From the NCBI RefSeq assembly GCF_021440085.1, contig NZ_JAKCPW010000005.1, positions 186,001-250,000 of the forward strand: a stretch of DNA of 64,000 nt. The letters run 5' to 3'. The stretch is from Dyadobacter sp. CY261 (GTDB taxonomy: Bacteria; Bacteroidota; Bacteroidia; Cytophagales; Spirosomataceae). This document shows, piece after piece, positions 18,022 to 26,477 of the stretch. The notes under the pieces are model-generated. The model did no database searches. It worked only from the letters and a program-made list of their open reading frames with translations, and was not told the DNA's origin. Made by a program: the position numbers and the translations under genes. How positions within the stretch are numbered: the stretch's first letter is position 1; each line of letters begins with the position of its first letter.

Positions 18022-18879
18022 TCAGTTTGTCTTGACTTCATTCTCCCAGCCGGTAGATTTCAGCGCCGGATCATTTTCCTTTTTGAGAAAATCTGCATTT
18101 TCAAACGACCCCGCATTCCATTCCAGCAACGCACGGTCGGGCACGATGGCGACCGGGACACGCCACGAGTTAGAGGTTTCGGCATAAGCAATGTTGGATT
18201 GCGAATTATAGCAGGATATCAGCGACCATCTCGGATGGTCAGACAAGTTGGCCTCCGAGCGGTGCATTAAATTACTGTGAAAAAACAATGCGTCCCCAGG
18301 CTCCAATTCGCTGTAAACCAAATCCATCGTTTTCAATGCATGGTTCACCATTTCCATGTCTGCCCCTACCTGTTCTCCCGCGAAGCCATGATTCACCCGT
18401 CCCATTTTGTGGGATCCTTTAATTACTTGCAAACAGCCATTTTCCTTGTTAGCAGGAGTCAATGCGATCATCACGCTCATGAGCTGGTCAGGAAAAATAA
18501 ATTGATTTTTATACCAATATCCATAGTCCTGGTGCCATTCCCAGGCACCACCCACTTTGGGCTCTTTTTGCATCAATTTGGTATGAAAATGACAAACCTG
18601 ACTATCGTGCTGCAATAGTTGCCACACCGAATTGACCATTCGCTCGCTGCGGATCAAGTATCCGAACACGTCATCGCCCGGCGTAAACCAAAGCGAAAGT
18701 TTCGTTTTCTTCCCCGACTGGTCATTCAAATCCATTGCATTCTTTTGCATGACCGAATTTTCAATCGCGGTATGATATAGCTTCCCCACTTCCTCCGTAG
18801 AAAACAGGCTTTTCACCACAAGATAGCCATCGCGGTTATAGTCCGCGATCTGGCTGGCATTTAAACTAAAACTTCCCAT
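18022..18879 (-). CDS. Phytanoyl-CoA dioxygenase (PhyH) family Fe(II)/2-oxoglutarate oxygenase
   Basis: A 285-residue protein of the PhyH family. The iron facial triad is visible as H116-x-D118 (WEWHQDYGYW) and the distal His206 (SNLMHRSEANLSDHPRW), with a downstream Arg for 2-oxoglutarate. The N-terminal IADYNRDGYLVVKSLFS is the usual family entry. Bacterial PhyH proteins hydroxylate diverse small molecules, and the name does not imply phytanoyl-CoA as substrate. The gene starts a two-gene unit with the Gfo/Idh oxidoreductase, suggesting that hydroxylation is followed by NAD-dependent oxidation. The 106 bases upstream, before the mutY stop, are AT-rich and probably contain its own promoter. 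Confidence 0.88.
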   Translation of the reverse strand: MGSFSLNASQIADYNRDGYLVVKSLFSTEEVGKLYHTAIENSVMQKNAMDLNDQSGKKTKLSLWFTPGDDVFGYLIRSERMVNSVWQLLQHDSQVCHFHTKLMQKEPKVGGAWEWHQDYGYWYKNQFIFPDQLMSVMIALTPANKENGCLQVIKGSHKMGRVNHGFAGEQVGADMEMVNHALKTMDLVYSELEPGDALFFHSNLMHRSEANLSDHPRWSLISCYNSQSNIAYAETSNSWRVPVAIVPDRALLEWNAGSFENADFLKKENDPALKSTGWENEVKTN

Positions 18880-18985
18880 GACTGCTCTTAATTAAGTGTT
18901 TTGTACAAAATATATTACTAAAAACACAATTAGTATCTAAGCACTGCACTAGTGATCCACAGTACTTCAAGGAATGATCAAGCGG

Positions 18986-20089
18986 TTACAGGTAATCCTC
19001 TTCCCGCAAAAAGGTATCGATCAGGATCGGTTTCGGAAGAGCTTCGACTTCCTCATGATCATAAAAAGCCAGCCCGGGTGGTAAATCTATCCTTTCGGTT
19101 TCGGGAATTTCAAGCCACCAGAAACGTACTTGCAACCTTTGGTGCGTGAGGATGTGGGAATACAGTTTCGGGACTTCGCTGAGCCGACCCTTTGTCAGCA
19201 GATTTCGGAAAATTGAGTCAGTGATCGTCAGTTCGTCCGGAGTTGTGGCAAATAGTTTGGATTCGATCAGGTAAAAATCATAAAGGCCTGTCCAGATGTC
19301 CCGACCGCGGCGTTCTTGCATAGCAAGCCTGTCGCCTTGCCTGACGACGTAGTAATTCATAAAACGCTGTTTTACAGTCAGTTTCTTGATTTTTACAGGC
19401 AATTGCCCCTGCATTTGATGTGCGAAAGCAAAGCATCTGTCGTTGAAAATACAGACGGCGCAATTTGGAGAAGCAGGCACGCATTGCAATGCCCCGAATT
19501 CGATCATTGCCTGGTTGTAAGTGGCTGGATCTTCGCGTGAAACCGTCTGTCTTGCCAACCTCGAAAATTCCTTTTTACCCTCGCTGCTCAGCATGTCCGA
19601 CTGAATGCCGAAAATCCGTGACATAACCCGGTACACGTTGCCGTCTATCGCCGGAACCACCTCATCAAATGCAAATGACGCGATAGCGGCCGCCGTGTAT
19701 TGGCCAAGACCTTTCAATTTCGAAAGCTTTTCAGAGGTTTCAGGAAATTCACCTTTGTATTCATTCACAACCTGACGCGCAGTGAAATGCATATTTCTTG
19801 CCCGCGAATAATAGCCGAGCCCTTGCCAGAGCCGGAGCACATCACGCTCGTCGGCGGCTGCCAGGTCATGCACTGTTGGGTACTGATCTATAAATCGCTC
19901 ATAATACGGTAATCCCTGAACAACACGCGTCTGCTGGAGAATCACTTCCGACAACCAAATTTTATACGGGTCTTTGGTTTCGCGCCAGGGTAAAGGGCGG
20001 TGGTTTTCAAGATACCAGGATTTCAGTCTTCTGTTAAAATCAATCACCTCAAAATCGTCCGGTATGAGATTATTTTCGCTTATATGCAC
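18986..20089 (-). CDS. mutY: A/G-specific adenine glycosylase MutY
   Basis: A 367-residue protein that removes adenine opposite 8-oxoguanine in base-excision repair. It has the LPWRETKDPYKIWLSEVILQQT block with the catalytic-type Glu48, a helix-hairpin-helix (KLKGLGQYTAAAI) and catalytic Asp149 in VPAIDGNVYRVMSR. The [4Fe-4S] cluster loop has Cys203-x6-Cys210-x2-Cys213-x5-Cys219. A C-terminal NUDIX-like domain (residues ~230-360) recognises 8-oxoG. The start is a GTG at 20089; no early ATG exists in frame. It is divergent from the HU gene across 138 bases. Confidence 0.96.
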   Translation of the reverse strand: MHISENNLIPDDFEVIDFNRRLKSWYLENHRPLPWRETKDPYKIWLSEVILQQTRVVQGLPYYERFIDQYPTVHDLAAADERDVLRLWQGLGYYSRARNMHFTARQVVNEYKGEFPETSEKLSKLKGLGQYTAAAIASFAFDEVVPAIDGNVYRVMSRIFGIQSDMLSSEGKKEFSRLARQTVSREDPATYNQAMIEFGALQCVPASPNCAVCIFNDRCFAFAHQMQGQLPVKIKKLTVKQRFMNYYVVRQGDRLAMQERRGRDIWTGLYDFYLIESKLFATTPDELTITDSIFRNLLTKGRLSEVPKLYSHILTHQRLQVRFWWLEIPETERIDLPPGLAFYDHEEVEALPKPILIDTFLREEDYL

Positions 20090-20153
20090 TGTTTTTTAAT
20101 GAATTATATAAAAAAGGAAGTGATCATCCTTTTAAGTTTTATGAAAATTACCG

Positions 20154-20161
20154 TACCTTTG
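20154..20161 (+). promoter_or_regulatory. Promoter -7-like box for the HU gene
   Basis: TACCTTTG, an exact TAnnTTTG match, lies 66 bases before the HU start. A clear TTG at the expected distance was not seen; the T-rich stretch at about 20128-20140 may replace it. Confidence 0.45.
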
Positions 20162-20227
20162 TGTTCCCAAAATTTACAGGAGTAAGTAAATTAATGAAAT
20201 AATATCCACTTAAAGTAAACAATCAAA

Positions 20228-20533
20228 GTGACTAAGGCAGACGTAATCGCACAGATTTCTGAGAAAACAGGCGTGGACAAGGGCGATGTTCAGCAAACGC
20301 TAGAATCGTTTTTTACCGTGGTAAAGGACTCACTTTCTGATGGTGAGAACCTTTATGTTAGAGGTTTCGGTAGTTTCATCAACAAAAAACGTGCACGCAA
20401 GGTTGCCCGCAATATTTCAAAGGGAACTTCCATGATTATTGACGAGCACTTTGTACCAAGCTTCAAGCCTGCAAAAGTTTTTGTTGAGCAGGTAAAAGAA
20501 AGTGACAAATTGAAAGCAGTCGCTGAAAAGTAA
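20228..20533 (+). CDS. HU/IHF-family DNA-binding protein
   Basis: A 101-residue protein, start GTG at 20228. The fold is clear: TKADVIAQISEKTGVDKGDVQQTLESFFTVV forms the two N-terminal helices, GENLYVRGFGSF is the beta hairpin entry and KKRARKVARNISKG the DNA-embracing arm, followed by PSFKPAKVFVEQV. There is a short acidic/basic tail. It compacts and bends DNA in the nucleoid. Whether it is HU or IHF-like cannot be settled by eye. It heads the forward run HU - TPR protein - 29-codon ribosomal protein - RNase E/G, with a TAnnTTTG box upstream. Confidence 0.95.
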   Translation: MTKADVIAQISEKTGVDKGDVQQTLESFFTVVKDSLSDGENLYVRGFGSFINKKRARKVARNISKGTSMIIDEHFVPSFKPAKVFVEQVKESDKLKAVAEK

Positions 20534-20563
20534 TTTACCTGAAAAAGGTTGGGTTATAAGAGT

Positions 20564-21427
20564 ATGAAAAAGTCTATTATCCTTTCTTGTGTGCTTGCGG
20601 TTGCGCTTGTGGGAACATTATTTAGCCTTCCCAAAGTGGTTGTAAACAACAAAGGCAAGGATGTGGACAAAGAGAGGAGCCAGTCGGGCGCCGCTACGTC
20701 GGCAACCGCTGCTGCCACAACGGCGGCGGCAGCTGAATCTTCTTCCAAATCGCATGATGGAGCCGCTTTATCCCCTGATCAACAAAAGGTTGTTGATCAG
20801 CTGAGGAGCGGCTTCAATCAGGCGAGTGACAAAGACAAGGTTTTGGCGGGTATCAAGCTGTCGGATGAGTTTGCAAAGCTTCAGAAATTTGACAGCGCTG
20901 CATTCTATGCCGAAAAAGTGGCCCTGCTTTCTCCTGCGATCGAAAACCTGATGAGGACGGGCGACCGCTACTATGAGGCGTACGGTTTCGCAGTGGACGA
21001 GCAAAAAGCCAAAAATCTGGGTATTAAGACCCGAGAATATTACCAAAAAGCAATTGATCAAAATCCCGGACTGTTGACTGCCAAAGCCAACATGGCGATG
21101 ACTTATGTGAACACAGAGAACCCTATGCAGGGAATTTTGATGTTACGCGAAGTGATCGACGCGGATCCTACCAACGAATTGGCATTGTTCAATCTGGGGA
21201 TCCTGTCCATGAGATCTAACCAATATTCAAAAGCTGCTGACAGGTTCAGACAGATCTTAACCAACAATCCTGCCAATACGAAAGCCAAGTTCTATCTCGG
21301 TCTTTCACTGGTTGAATTGGGTGACAAGGAACAAGCAAGCAAAGTTCTGTCAGAGGTTAAAAAAGAGGAAAAAGATCCGGTTATCCAGCAAGCCATCAGC
21401 GAGCTGGAAGGCCGCCTGAACAACTGA
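20564..21427 (+). CDS. TPR-repeat protein with N-terminal membrane anchor
   Basis: A 287-residue protein from the ATG at 20564 (30 bases after the HU stop). An N-terminal hydrophobic segment (IILSCVLAVALVGTLFSL) acts as signal anchor or signal peptide. It is followed by a low-complexity Ala/Thr/Ser-rich linker (residues ~45-68). From about residue 130 there are tetratricopeptide repeats: AKNLGIKTREYYQKAIDQNPG, ALFNLGILSMRSNQYSKAADRF and AKFYLGLSLVELGDKEQASKVL. It is probably a periplasmic protein-interaction scaffold. In related genomes a similar TPR gene follows HU and precedes the RNase E/G gene, but its molecular role is not known to me. Confidence 0.8.
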   Translation: MKKSIILSCVLAVALVGTLFSLPKVVVNNKGKDVDKERSQSGAATSATAAATTAAAAESSSKSHDGAALSPDQQKVVDQLRSGFNQASDKDKVLAGIKLSDEFAKLQKFDSAAFYAEKVALLSPAIENLMRTGDRYYEAYGFAVDEQKAKNLGIKTREYYQKAIDQNPGLLTAKANMAMTYVNTENPMQGILMLREVIDADPTNELALFNLGILSMRSNQYSKAADRFRQILTNNPANTKAKFYLGLSLVELGDKEQASKVLSEVKKEEKDPVIQQAISELEGRLNN

Positions 21428-21478
21428 TCATCAGATCATTAAGAAAATATCATTACTTATTTTATAAACGACATAATC

Positions 21479-21568
21479 ATGCCTTGCGGAAAAAAGAGAA
21501 AAAGACATAAGATCTCCACTCACAAGAGAAAGAAAAGACTCAGAAAAAACAGACATAAGAAAAAATAA
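21479..21568 (+). CDS. 29-residue basic AURKAIP1/COX24-type small ribosomal subunit protein
   Basis: A 29-residue ORF (ATG 21479, TAA 21566-21568). More than half of its residues are Lys/Arg: MPCGKKRKRHKIST at the start and RLRKNRHKKK at the end. The pattern KKRKRHK...HKRKKRLRKNRHKK matches the COX24_C/AURKAIP1 domain of mitochondrial ribosomal protein mS38 and the tiny bS22-like proteins of other bacteria. A short protein of this type is often annotated in Bacteroidota. It lies 51 bases after the TPR gene and is followed by a hairpin at 21575. It probably binds the small-subunit rRNA near the decoding region. The family call is from recognition of the motif; no alignment was run. Confidence 0.75.
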   Translation: MPCGKKRKRHKISTHKRKKRLRKNRHKKK

Positions 21569-21574
21569 TTGGCT

Positions 21575-21608
21575 ATGACCGGATTTTAAACTATTAAGAT
21601 CCGGTCAT
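21575..21608 (+). terminator. Hairpin after the 29-codon gene
   Basis: Perfect 10-bp inverted repeat ATGACCGGAT / ATCCGGTCAT with a 14-base loop, 6 bases after the stop. The downstream T-tract is weak (CCTTATTCCCC), so it may be an attenuator or RNA-processing site rather than a full terminator. Confidence 0.6.
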
Positions 21609-21696
21609 CCTTATTCCCCACGTTTGTATCCCGCTAACTGTCTGATATGCGGGAAGTTAAGTATCAACATTATCTAGCCATTCAGTTGGTTGAACA

Positions 21697-23259
21697 TTGA
21701 GTAACGAATTACTAATCAATTCTACTCAAAAGGGAGAGCGTATAGCCCTTTTGCAGGATAAACGTCTTTTAGAATATCACGTAGAAACACCAGATCAGAG
21801 CTTCACCGTAGGCGATATTTACCTCGGGACAGTTCGGAAGCTGGTGGCAGGGCTTAATGCTGCCTTTGTAGACGTTGGTTTTGAGAAAGATGCATTCCTG
21901 CATTACCTCGATTTAGGCCCCAATATCAACTCGCTGAATAAGCTTACCAAGGACGTCATTGCCAAGCGCGTGCATTCCGGCAACTTGAAAAATTTCAAGA
22001 TGGAGCCGGAAATCGAAAAGCTGGGTAAAATCGATAAAGTTCTTTCCAAAAACCAGCCAATCCTGGTTCAGATCGTCAAGGAGCCCATTTCTACAAAAGG
22101 CCCCCGACTTTCGTGCGATATTTCTATTGCTGGTCGATACATTGTACTTGTACCATTTTCCAATTCAGTCAACCTGTCCAAAAAGATCACTGATAAGCAG
22201 GAACGAAACCGCTTGCAGCGATTGATGTCTTCTATCAAGCCTCAAAACTTCGGTGTAATTATCCGCACTGTAGCGATGGGCAAAGATGTGGATGAGCTCA
22301 ATAAGGATTTACAGGACTGCCTCGACAAATGGGAGAACGGTATTAAAGCATTGAAGGACGCCAAGCCCCGCGACCGCGTCATCGGTGAAATGAACCGCGC
22401 TTCCTCCATCATCCGCGACATGCTGAATGAGTCATTCGACAGCATTACCGTAGATTCTAAGGAAGTTTATGATGATATCAAAGCATACATCCACAACATT
22501 GCGCCGGACAAGGAGAACATCCTGAAACTGCACAGTGGAAAGAACAAGCTGTTCGAACAATTCGGTCTTGAAAAACAGATCAAATCATTATTCGGGCGTT
22601 CGGTAAGCTTGCCCAATGGCGGTTATTTGATCATCGAACACACCGAAGCGTTGCACGTGATCGACGTCAATAGCGGTAACAAATCCAATTCCGAAGAGGA
22701 TCAGGAAGCGACTGCACTGAGCGTGAACCTGGAAGCTGCGAAGGAAATTGCCCGTCAGCTACGTCTTCGTGATATGGGCGGCATTATCGTCGTCGATTTT
22801 ATCGACATGAAAAAGGCGGAGAACAAACGTACGCTTTTCGATGTCATGCGTGATGAAATGAAGGGTGACCGTTCGAAATACACCGTTCTCCCGCTTTCAA
22901 AATTCGGTCTGCTGCAAATTACGCGTCAGCGTGTAAGACCGGAAATGAACATCGTCACCCGCGAAACTTGCCCCACCTGTGGCGGAACGGGCACAATCCA
23001 GGCGAGCATCCTCGTATCCGACGTGATCGCCAACAACCTCGATTACATCCTCACCAAGCAGAACGAGCGGGGCATCACCATCTCTCTCCACCCGTTCCTA
23101 CATTCCTATTTCACAAAAGGACTGATCTCAGAGCAGATGAAATGGTTCTTCCATTACAGAAGCTGGGTGAAGCTGATCAAAGACTCGTCATTAGGCGTGG
23201 TTGATTTCAAATTCCATAACCGTTATGGGGAGGAAATTGAAATTGTGCCGGTCAATTAG
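21697..23259 (+). CDS. rng: Ribonuclease E/G family endoribonuclease
   Basis: A 520-residue protein, RNase G-sized, with start TTG at 21697 giving MSNELLINSTQKGERIALLQD, the usual N-terminus of the family in this phylum. An S1 domain spans roughly residues 35-130 (VGDIYLGTVRKLVAGLNAAFVD). Catalytic magnesium ligands are in LHVIDVNSGNKSN and GGIIVVDFIDMKK. The zinc-link TCPTCGGTG allows dimerisation. There is no long C-terminal degradosome scaffold. It processes rRNA and decays mRNA in the cytoplasm. Location next to a ribosomal protein gene and HU is consistent with this role. Confidence 0.94.
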   Translation: MSNELLINSTQKGERIALLQDKRLLEYHVETPDQSFTVGDIYLGTVRKLVAGLNAAFVDVGFEKDAFLHYLDLGPNINSLNKLTKDVIAKRVHSGNLKNFKMEPEIEKLGKIDKVLSKNQPILVQIVKEPISTKGPRLSCDISIAGRYIVLVPFSNSVNLSKKITDKQERNRLQRLMSSIKPQNFGVIIRTVAMGKDVDELNKDLQDCLDKWENGIKALKDAKPRDRVIGEMNRASSIIRDMLNESFDSITVDSKEVYDDIKAYIHNIAPDKENILKLHSGKNKLFEQFGLEKQIKSLFGRSVSLPNGGYLIIEHTEALHVIDVNSGNKSNSEEDQEATALSVNLEAAKEIARQLRLRDMGGIIVVDFIDMKKAENKRTLFDVMRDEMKGDRSKYTVLPLSKFGLLQITRQRVRPEMNIVTRETCPTCGGTGTIQASILVSDVIANNLDYILTKQNERGITISLHPFLHSYFTKGLISEQMKWFFHYRSWVKLIKDSSLGVVDFKFHNRYGEEIEIVPVN

Positions 23260-23280
23260 AGATTTGCCCCCAACTGGCAA

Positions 23281-24114
23281 TTACTTTCCTTTCCAGACTG
23301 GTTCCCGCTTTTCTTTGAAGGCTAGTGCTCCTTCTTTGGCGTCCTCTGTTTGAAGCAGTTTGTTCAATTCACTTTTGAGGAATATATGTTGCTCATTATG
23401 ATGGACTTTATGCAATTCCCGCAAACCTTTTATTCCTGATTGTATCGCCAATGGCGCGCTATTGCAAATTTGTGCGGCTATTGTATTGACCTCGGCTTCA
23501 ATACTCACTTTTTCAGCCAGATGCGTTACCAAGCCCATTTCCAACGCTTCCGCACCTGAATAGGCTTTCCCCATAATCGACATTTCTAAAATCTTTCTCT
23601 GTGACATAATTGGTAAAAGCGACGCCATTACCTGCATAGGCCAGATACCACGCTTTACCTCTGGCAAACTGAAACTTGCTTCTGGGACACTGAAAACGAA
23701 TGTGCAGCCGCATATTATTAAAAAACCTCCCGCAAGCACGGGGCCTTCAACTTGGGCAATGCAGGGCTTCAACAGGTCATTGAATGCGTCACCTAACCGT
23801 ACTTGCTCACGAATAGTTGGCAAACCTGGATTCAAAGTATCGGCTGATGCGTCGTGAAATGCATTTAAATCAGCGCCCGCGCAAAAGACTGAGCCTTCCG
23901 CTTTTAACACTATGCAGCGAATTTCAACCTCGTAATGCGCGTAAGCAAGCGCGAAGGTGATTTCCTCGGCCATCGTCGGCGTGAATGCATTCCGCTTTTC
24001 CGGGCGACTTAATGTGATGGTAAAAAGATGCCCGGCCTTTGCAGCTTTAATGTGCAAAAACCGGACATTATCAAAAGCACTGGTATCTTCCTGGGTGTAG
24101 AATCGCATGCCCAA
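23281..24114 (-). CDS. Enoyl-CoA hydratase/isomerase family protein
   Basis: A 277-residue crotonase-fold protein. Visible blocks are TITLSRPEKRNAFTPTMAEEI, the oxyanion-hole regions SVFCAGADLNAFHD and GPVLAGGFLIICGCTFVFSVPEASFSLPEVKRGIWP, and the C-terminal helices ending FKEKREPVWKGK. The second catalytic Glu usual in hydratases is plausibly in SLPEVKRG, but the exact reaction (hydratase, isomerase or methylglutaconyl-CoA-type) cannot be set. It is the last gene of a reverse-strand run after the ArgE-like peptidase (33-base gap). Its link to arginine or proline metabolism is not obvious and may be only positional. Confidence 0.85.
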   Translation of the reverse strand: MGMRFYTQEDTSAFDNVRFLHIKAAKAGHLFTITLSRPEKRNAFTPTMAEEITFALAYAHYEVEIRCIVLKAEGSVFCAGADLNAFHDASADTLNPGLPTIREQVRLGDAFNDLLKPCIAQVEGPVLAGGFLIICGCTFVFSVPEASFSLPEVKRGIWPMQVMASLLPIMSQRKILEMSIMGKAYSGAEALEMGLVTHLAEKVSIEAEVNTIAAQICNSAPLAIQSGIKGLRELHKVHHNEQHIFLKSELNKLLQTEDAKEGALAFKEKREPVWKGK

Positions 24115-24147
24115 ACGAGGTTAGTTCGTTCTGGCAAGTATAATAAA

Positions 24148-25233
24148 TTATTGCGTTACCACACCTTCTACCATTCTAATATACTGCGCGATCCCCTCTT
24201 CGATTTCATGAAGATAAATAAATTCATCTGCGCTATGTGAACGCGCGGAATGCCCTGGGCCCATTTTCAGCGATGGACAATCCAGCAACGCCTGGTCCGA
24301 AGTGGTAGGCGAACCGTAGGCATTGCGTCCCAATTTCAAACCCTCTTGTACAATCGGATGATCCATCGGAATGCTCGACGGCCTCAGCCGGATCGAACGC
24401 GGTGTTACTTCCGATTGGATATTGGCTTTAATCTCTTCAATCACTTCCTCCAAAGTATATTGATCCGTCACCCGCACATCGATCGTGAATGTACACGCAT
24501 CAGGCACTACATTATGCTGCGTACCTGCATTGATGATCGTCACCGACATTTTAATAGGCCCGAGCGTTGGCGAAACCTTCGGGAACTTGTATTCGGTGAT
24601 CCACTGAATGTCTTTCAATGCTTTGTAAATGGCGTTTTCACCTTCTTCGCGCGCGGCATGCCCGGAAACACCTTTCGCAGTACAATCCAGCACGAGCAAG
24701 CCCTTTTCAGCAACCGCTAAATGCATCTCGGTAGGTTCGCCTACGATCGCAAATGCAATTTCCGGGAGTTCCGGCGCGACGATTTCCAAGCCTTCCTTAC
24801 CTGAAATTTCTTCCTCGGCAGTCGTAGCGATGGCAACGTTGTAAGTCAAATCCTCCCTATTATAGAAATAACAAAAAGTAGCGATAAGCGACACGAGACA
24901 TCCCCCGGCATCATTACTTCCCAAACCATACAACTTCCCATCCCGCTCGATGGCTTTGAACGGATCAAGCGTCCACGATTTGTTCGGCTTTACCGTGTCG
25001 TGATGTGAATTAAGCAACATGGTAGGCTTAGCTGCATCGAAATGCTTGTTATAAGCCCACAGATTGTTTTTCTTGATATAAAAAGGGATGTTCTTTTTGG
25101 TAAAGAAATCCGCGATCAGTTTGGCTGTATTTTCTTCTTCCCTACTGAAAGAAGGCGTTTCAATGAGGTTTTTCAATAGCGCGATGGCCTCCGCGGACAG
25201 CGTTTGCAGGTTTTCCAAAGTGTTATCTACCAT
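24148..25233 (-). CDS. argE: M20-family deacylase, probable N-acyl-ornithine deacylase (ArgE-type)
   Basis: A 361-residue binuclear-zinc amidohydrolase. Metal and catalytic motifs are in order: LLNSHHDTVKPN, GLGSNDAGGCLVSLIATF, ATTAEEEISGKEGLE and FAIVGEPTEMHLAVAEKGLL. A dimerisation/lid domain (residues ~180-290) includes GVSGHAAREEGENAIY. Context with proB/proA and, divergently, argG/argC/argD/argF' supports removal of the N-acyl group from N-acetyl- or N-succinyl-ornithine. Bacteroidota can use the succinyl variant of the pathway, and which acyl group is used here is undecided. Its first 7 bases overlap the 3' end of proA. Confidence 0.82.
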   Translation of the reverse strand: MVDNTLENLQTLSAEAIALLKNLIETPSFSREEENTAKLIADFFTKKNIPFYIKKNNLWAYNKHFDAAKPTMLLNSHHDTVKPNKSWTLDPFKAIERDGKLYGLGSNDAGGCLVSLIATFCYFYNREDLTYNVAIATTAEEEISGKEGLEIVAPELPEIAFAIVGEPTEMHLAVAEKGLLVLDCTAKGVSGHAAREEGENAIYKALKDIQWITEYKFPKVSPTLGPIKMSVTIINAGTQHNVVPDACTFTIDVRVTDQYTLEEVIEEIKANIQSEVTPRSIRLRPSSIPMDHPIVQEGLKLGRNAYGSPTTSDQALLDCPSLKMGPGHSARSHSADEFIYLHEIEEGIAQYIRMVEGVVTQ

Positions 25234-26477
25234 CTTACCTGTCCGTCTCCTTTAACAATCCATTTCTCTGTCACCAGTTTTTCTAATGCAAACGGGCCTC
25301 TGGCGTGCAGTTTCTGGGTGGAAATACCAATTTCAGCACCTAATGCAAAAACGCCCCCATCCGTGAAGCGCGTAGAAGCATTAGCATAAACAGAAGCAGC
25401 ATCCACTTCTTTCAGAAATGTCTCGATAGCTTCTTCATTGGTTGAAATAATAGCCTCTGAATGGCGTGATGAATAGTTTTCAATCTGTTTTAGAGCATCT
25501 TCCAGCCCATCGACAATCTTCACTGAGCATTTGAAATCCAGGAATTCCCTTCCAAAATCATCTTCGGTAGCTCTCTGCAAAAAGGGATATTCTGCATTTT
25601 GGAGAATGGCGTAAGATTCCTCATCCGCAAAAACCTCCACATTCCATTTAATAAAGTCCTCTTTCAATTTAGGAAGAAAACTTCCCGCTACTTCTCGATC
25701 TACCAACACAGTATCCAGCGCATTGCAGGCAGAAGGCTTAGAAACCTTTGCATTCACCACAATTTGCGCGCCTTTATCCAGGTCTCCTGTCTTTTCAACA
25801 TATGTATGGCAAACACCCGCTCCGGTTTCAATGGTTGGAACAAGTGAATTCTGACGCACAAACTTGATCAGTCCTTCCGAGCCGCGCGGAATGATTATAT
25901 CGACATATTGAATGGCGGTCAACAGTTCCGCAACAAACTCGCGACCTGTGGGCAGCAATGTCACAGCCGCTGCAGGCACGCCGAAATCAGCCAATGACTC
26001 ATGGATCAGACCCACCAGATAAGTATTGGAATGCTGCGCCTCTTTTCCGCCTTTAAGTACGCAGGCATTCGCAGAGCGCAGGCATAATGAGGCCACGTCA
26101 ATCGTCACATTCGGACGCGATTCATAAATAACACCCACCACGCCCAAAGGCACCGCAATTTTCTTCAGCGACAAGCCTTGCTGAATGGTTTTTTCGACAA
26201 AAACTTCTCCTGTCGGATCCGGGAGTTCGGCTACGTCAATCAGGCTTTGCGCCAGTTCGTTGATCCGCTTCTGGTTCAGGAGCAAACGGTCCTTTTTCGG
26301 GTCGGCATCATCCATTAAAACCAGGTCTTTCTGGTTTTCGGCGATGATGTTTTCGGCATTGGCCAGCACTCTGGCCGAAAGTGAGATCAAAAGATCCGCC
26401 CTTTGTCGGTCTGTCAGCCTGCGGACAGCGGCTGAAGCCTCCCGCGCTTCTTTTAATTGAGGTATTATCGATTCCAT
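25227..26477 (-). CDS. proA: Gamma-glutamyl phosphate reductase
   Basis: A 416-residue protein of standard ProA length and ALDH fold. The catalytic cysteine lies in KVSKPSACNALDTVLVD. The nucleotide-binding region includes LGVVGVIYESRPNVTIDVASLCLRSANACVLKGGKEA, the recognisable ProA signature. It reduces gamma-glutamyl phosphate to glutamate semialdehyde with NADPH in proline synthesis. It is translationally coupled to proB through a 1-base overlap (TAATG) and overlaps the ArgE-like gene by 7 bases. Confidence 0.96.
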   Translation of the reverse strand: MESIIPQLKEAREASAAVRRLTDRQRADLLISLSARVLANAENIIAENQKDLVLMDDADPKKDRLLLNQKRINELAQSLIDVAELPDPTGEVFVEKTIQQGLSLKKIAVPLGVVGVIYESRPNVTIDVASLCLRSANACVLKGGKEAQHSNTYLVGLIHESLADFGVPAAAVTLLPTGREFVAELLTAIQYVDIIIPRGSEGLIKFVRQNSLVPTIETGAGVCHTYVEKTGDLDKGAQIVVNAKVSKPSACNALDTVLVDREVAGSFLPKLKEDFIKWNVEVFADEESYAILQNAEYPFLQRATEDDFGREFLDFKCSVKIVDGLEDALKQIENYSSRHSEAIISTNEEAIETFLKEVDAASVYANASTRFTDGGVFALGAEIGISTQKLHARGPFALEKLVTEKWIVKGDGQVRW

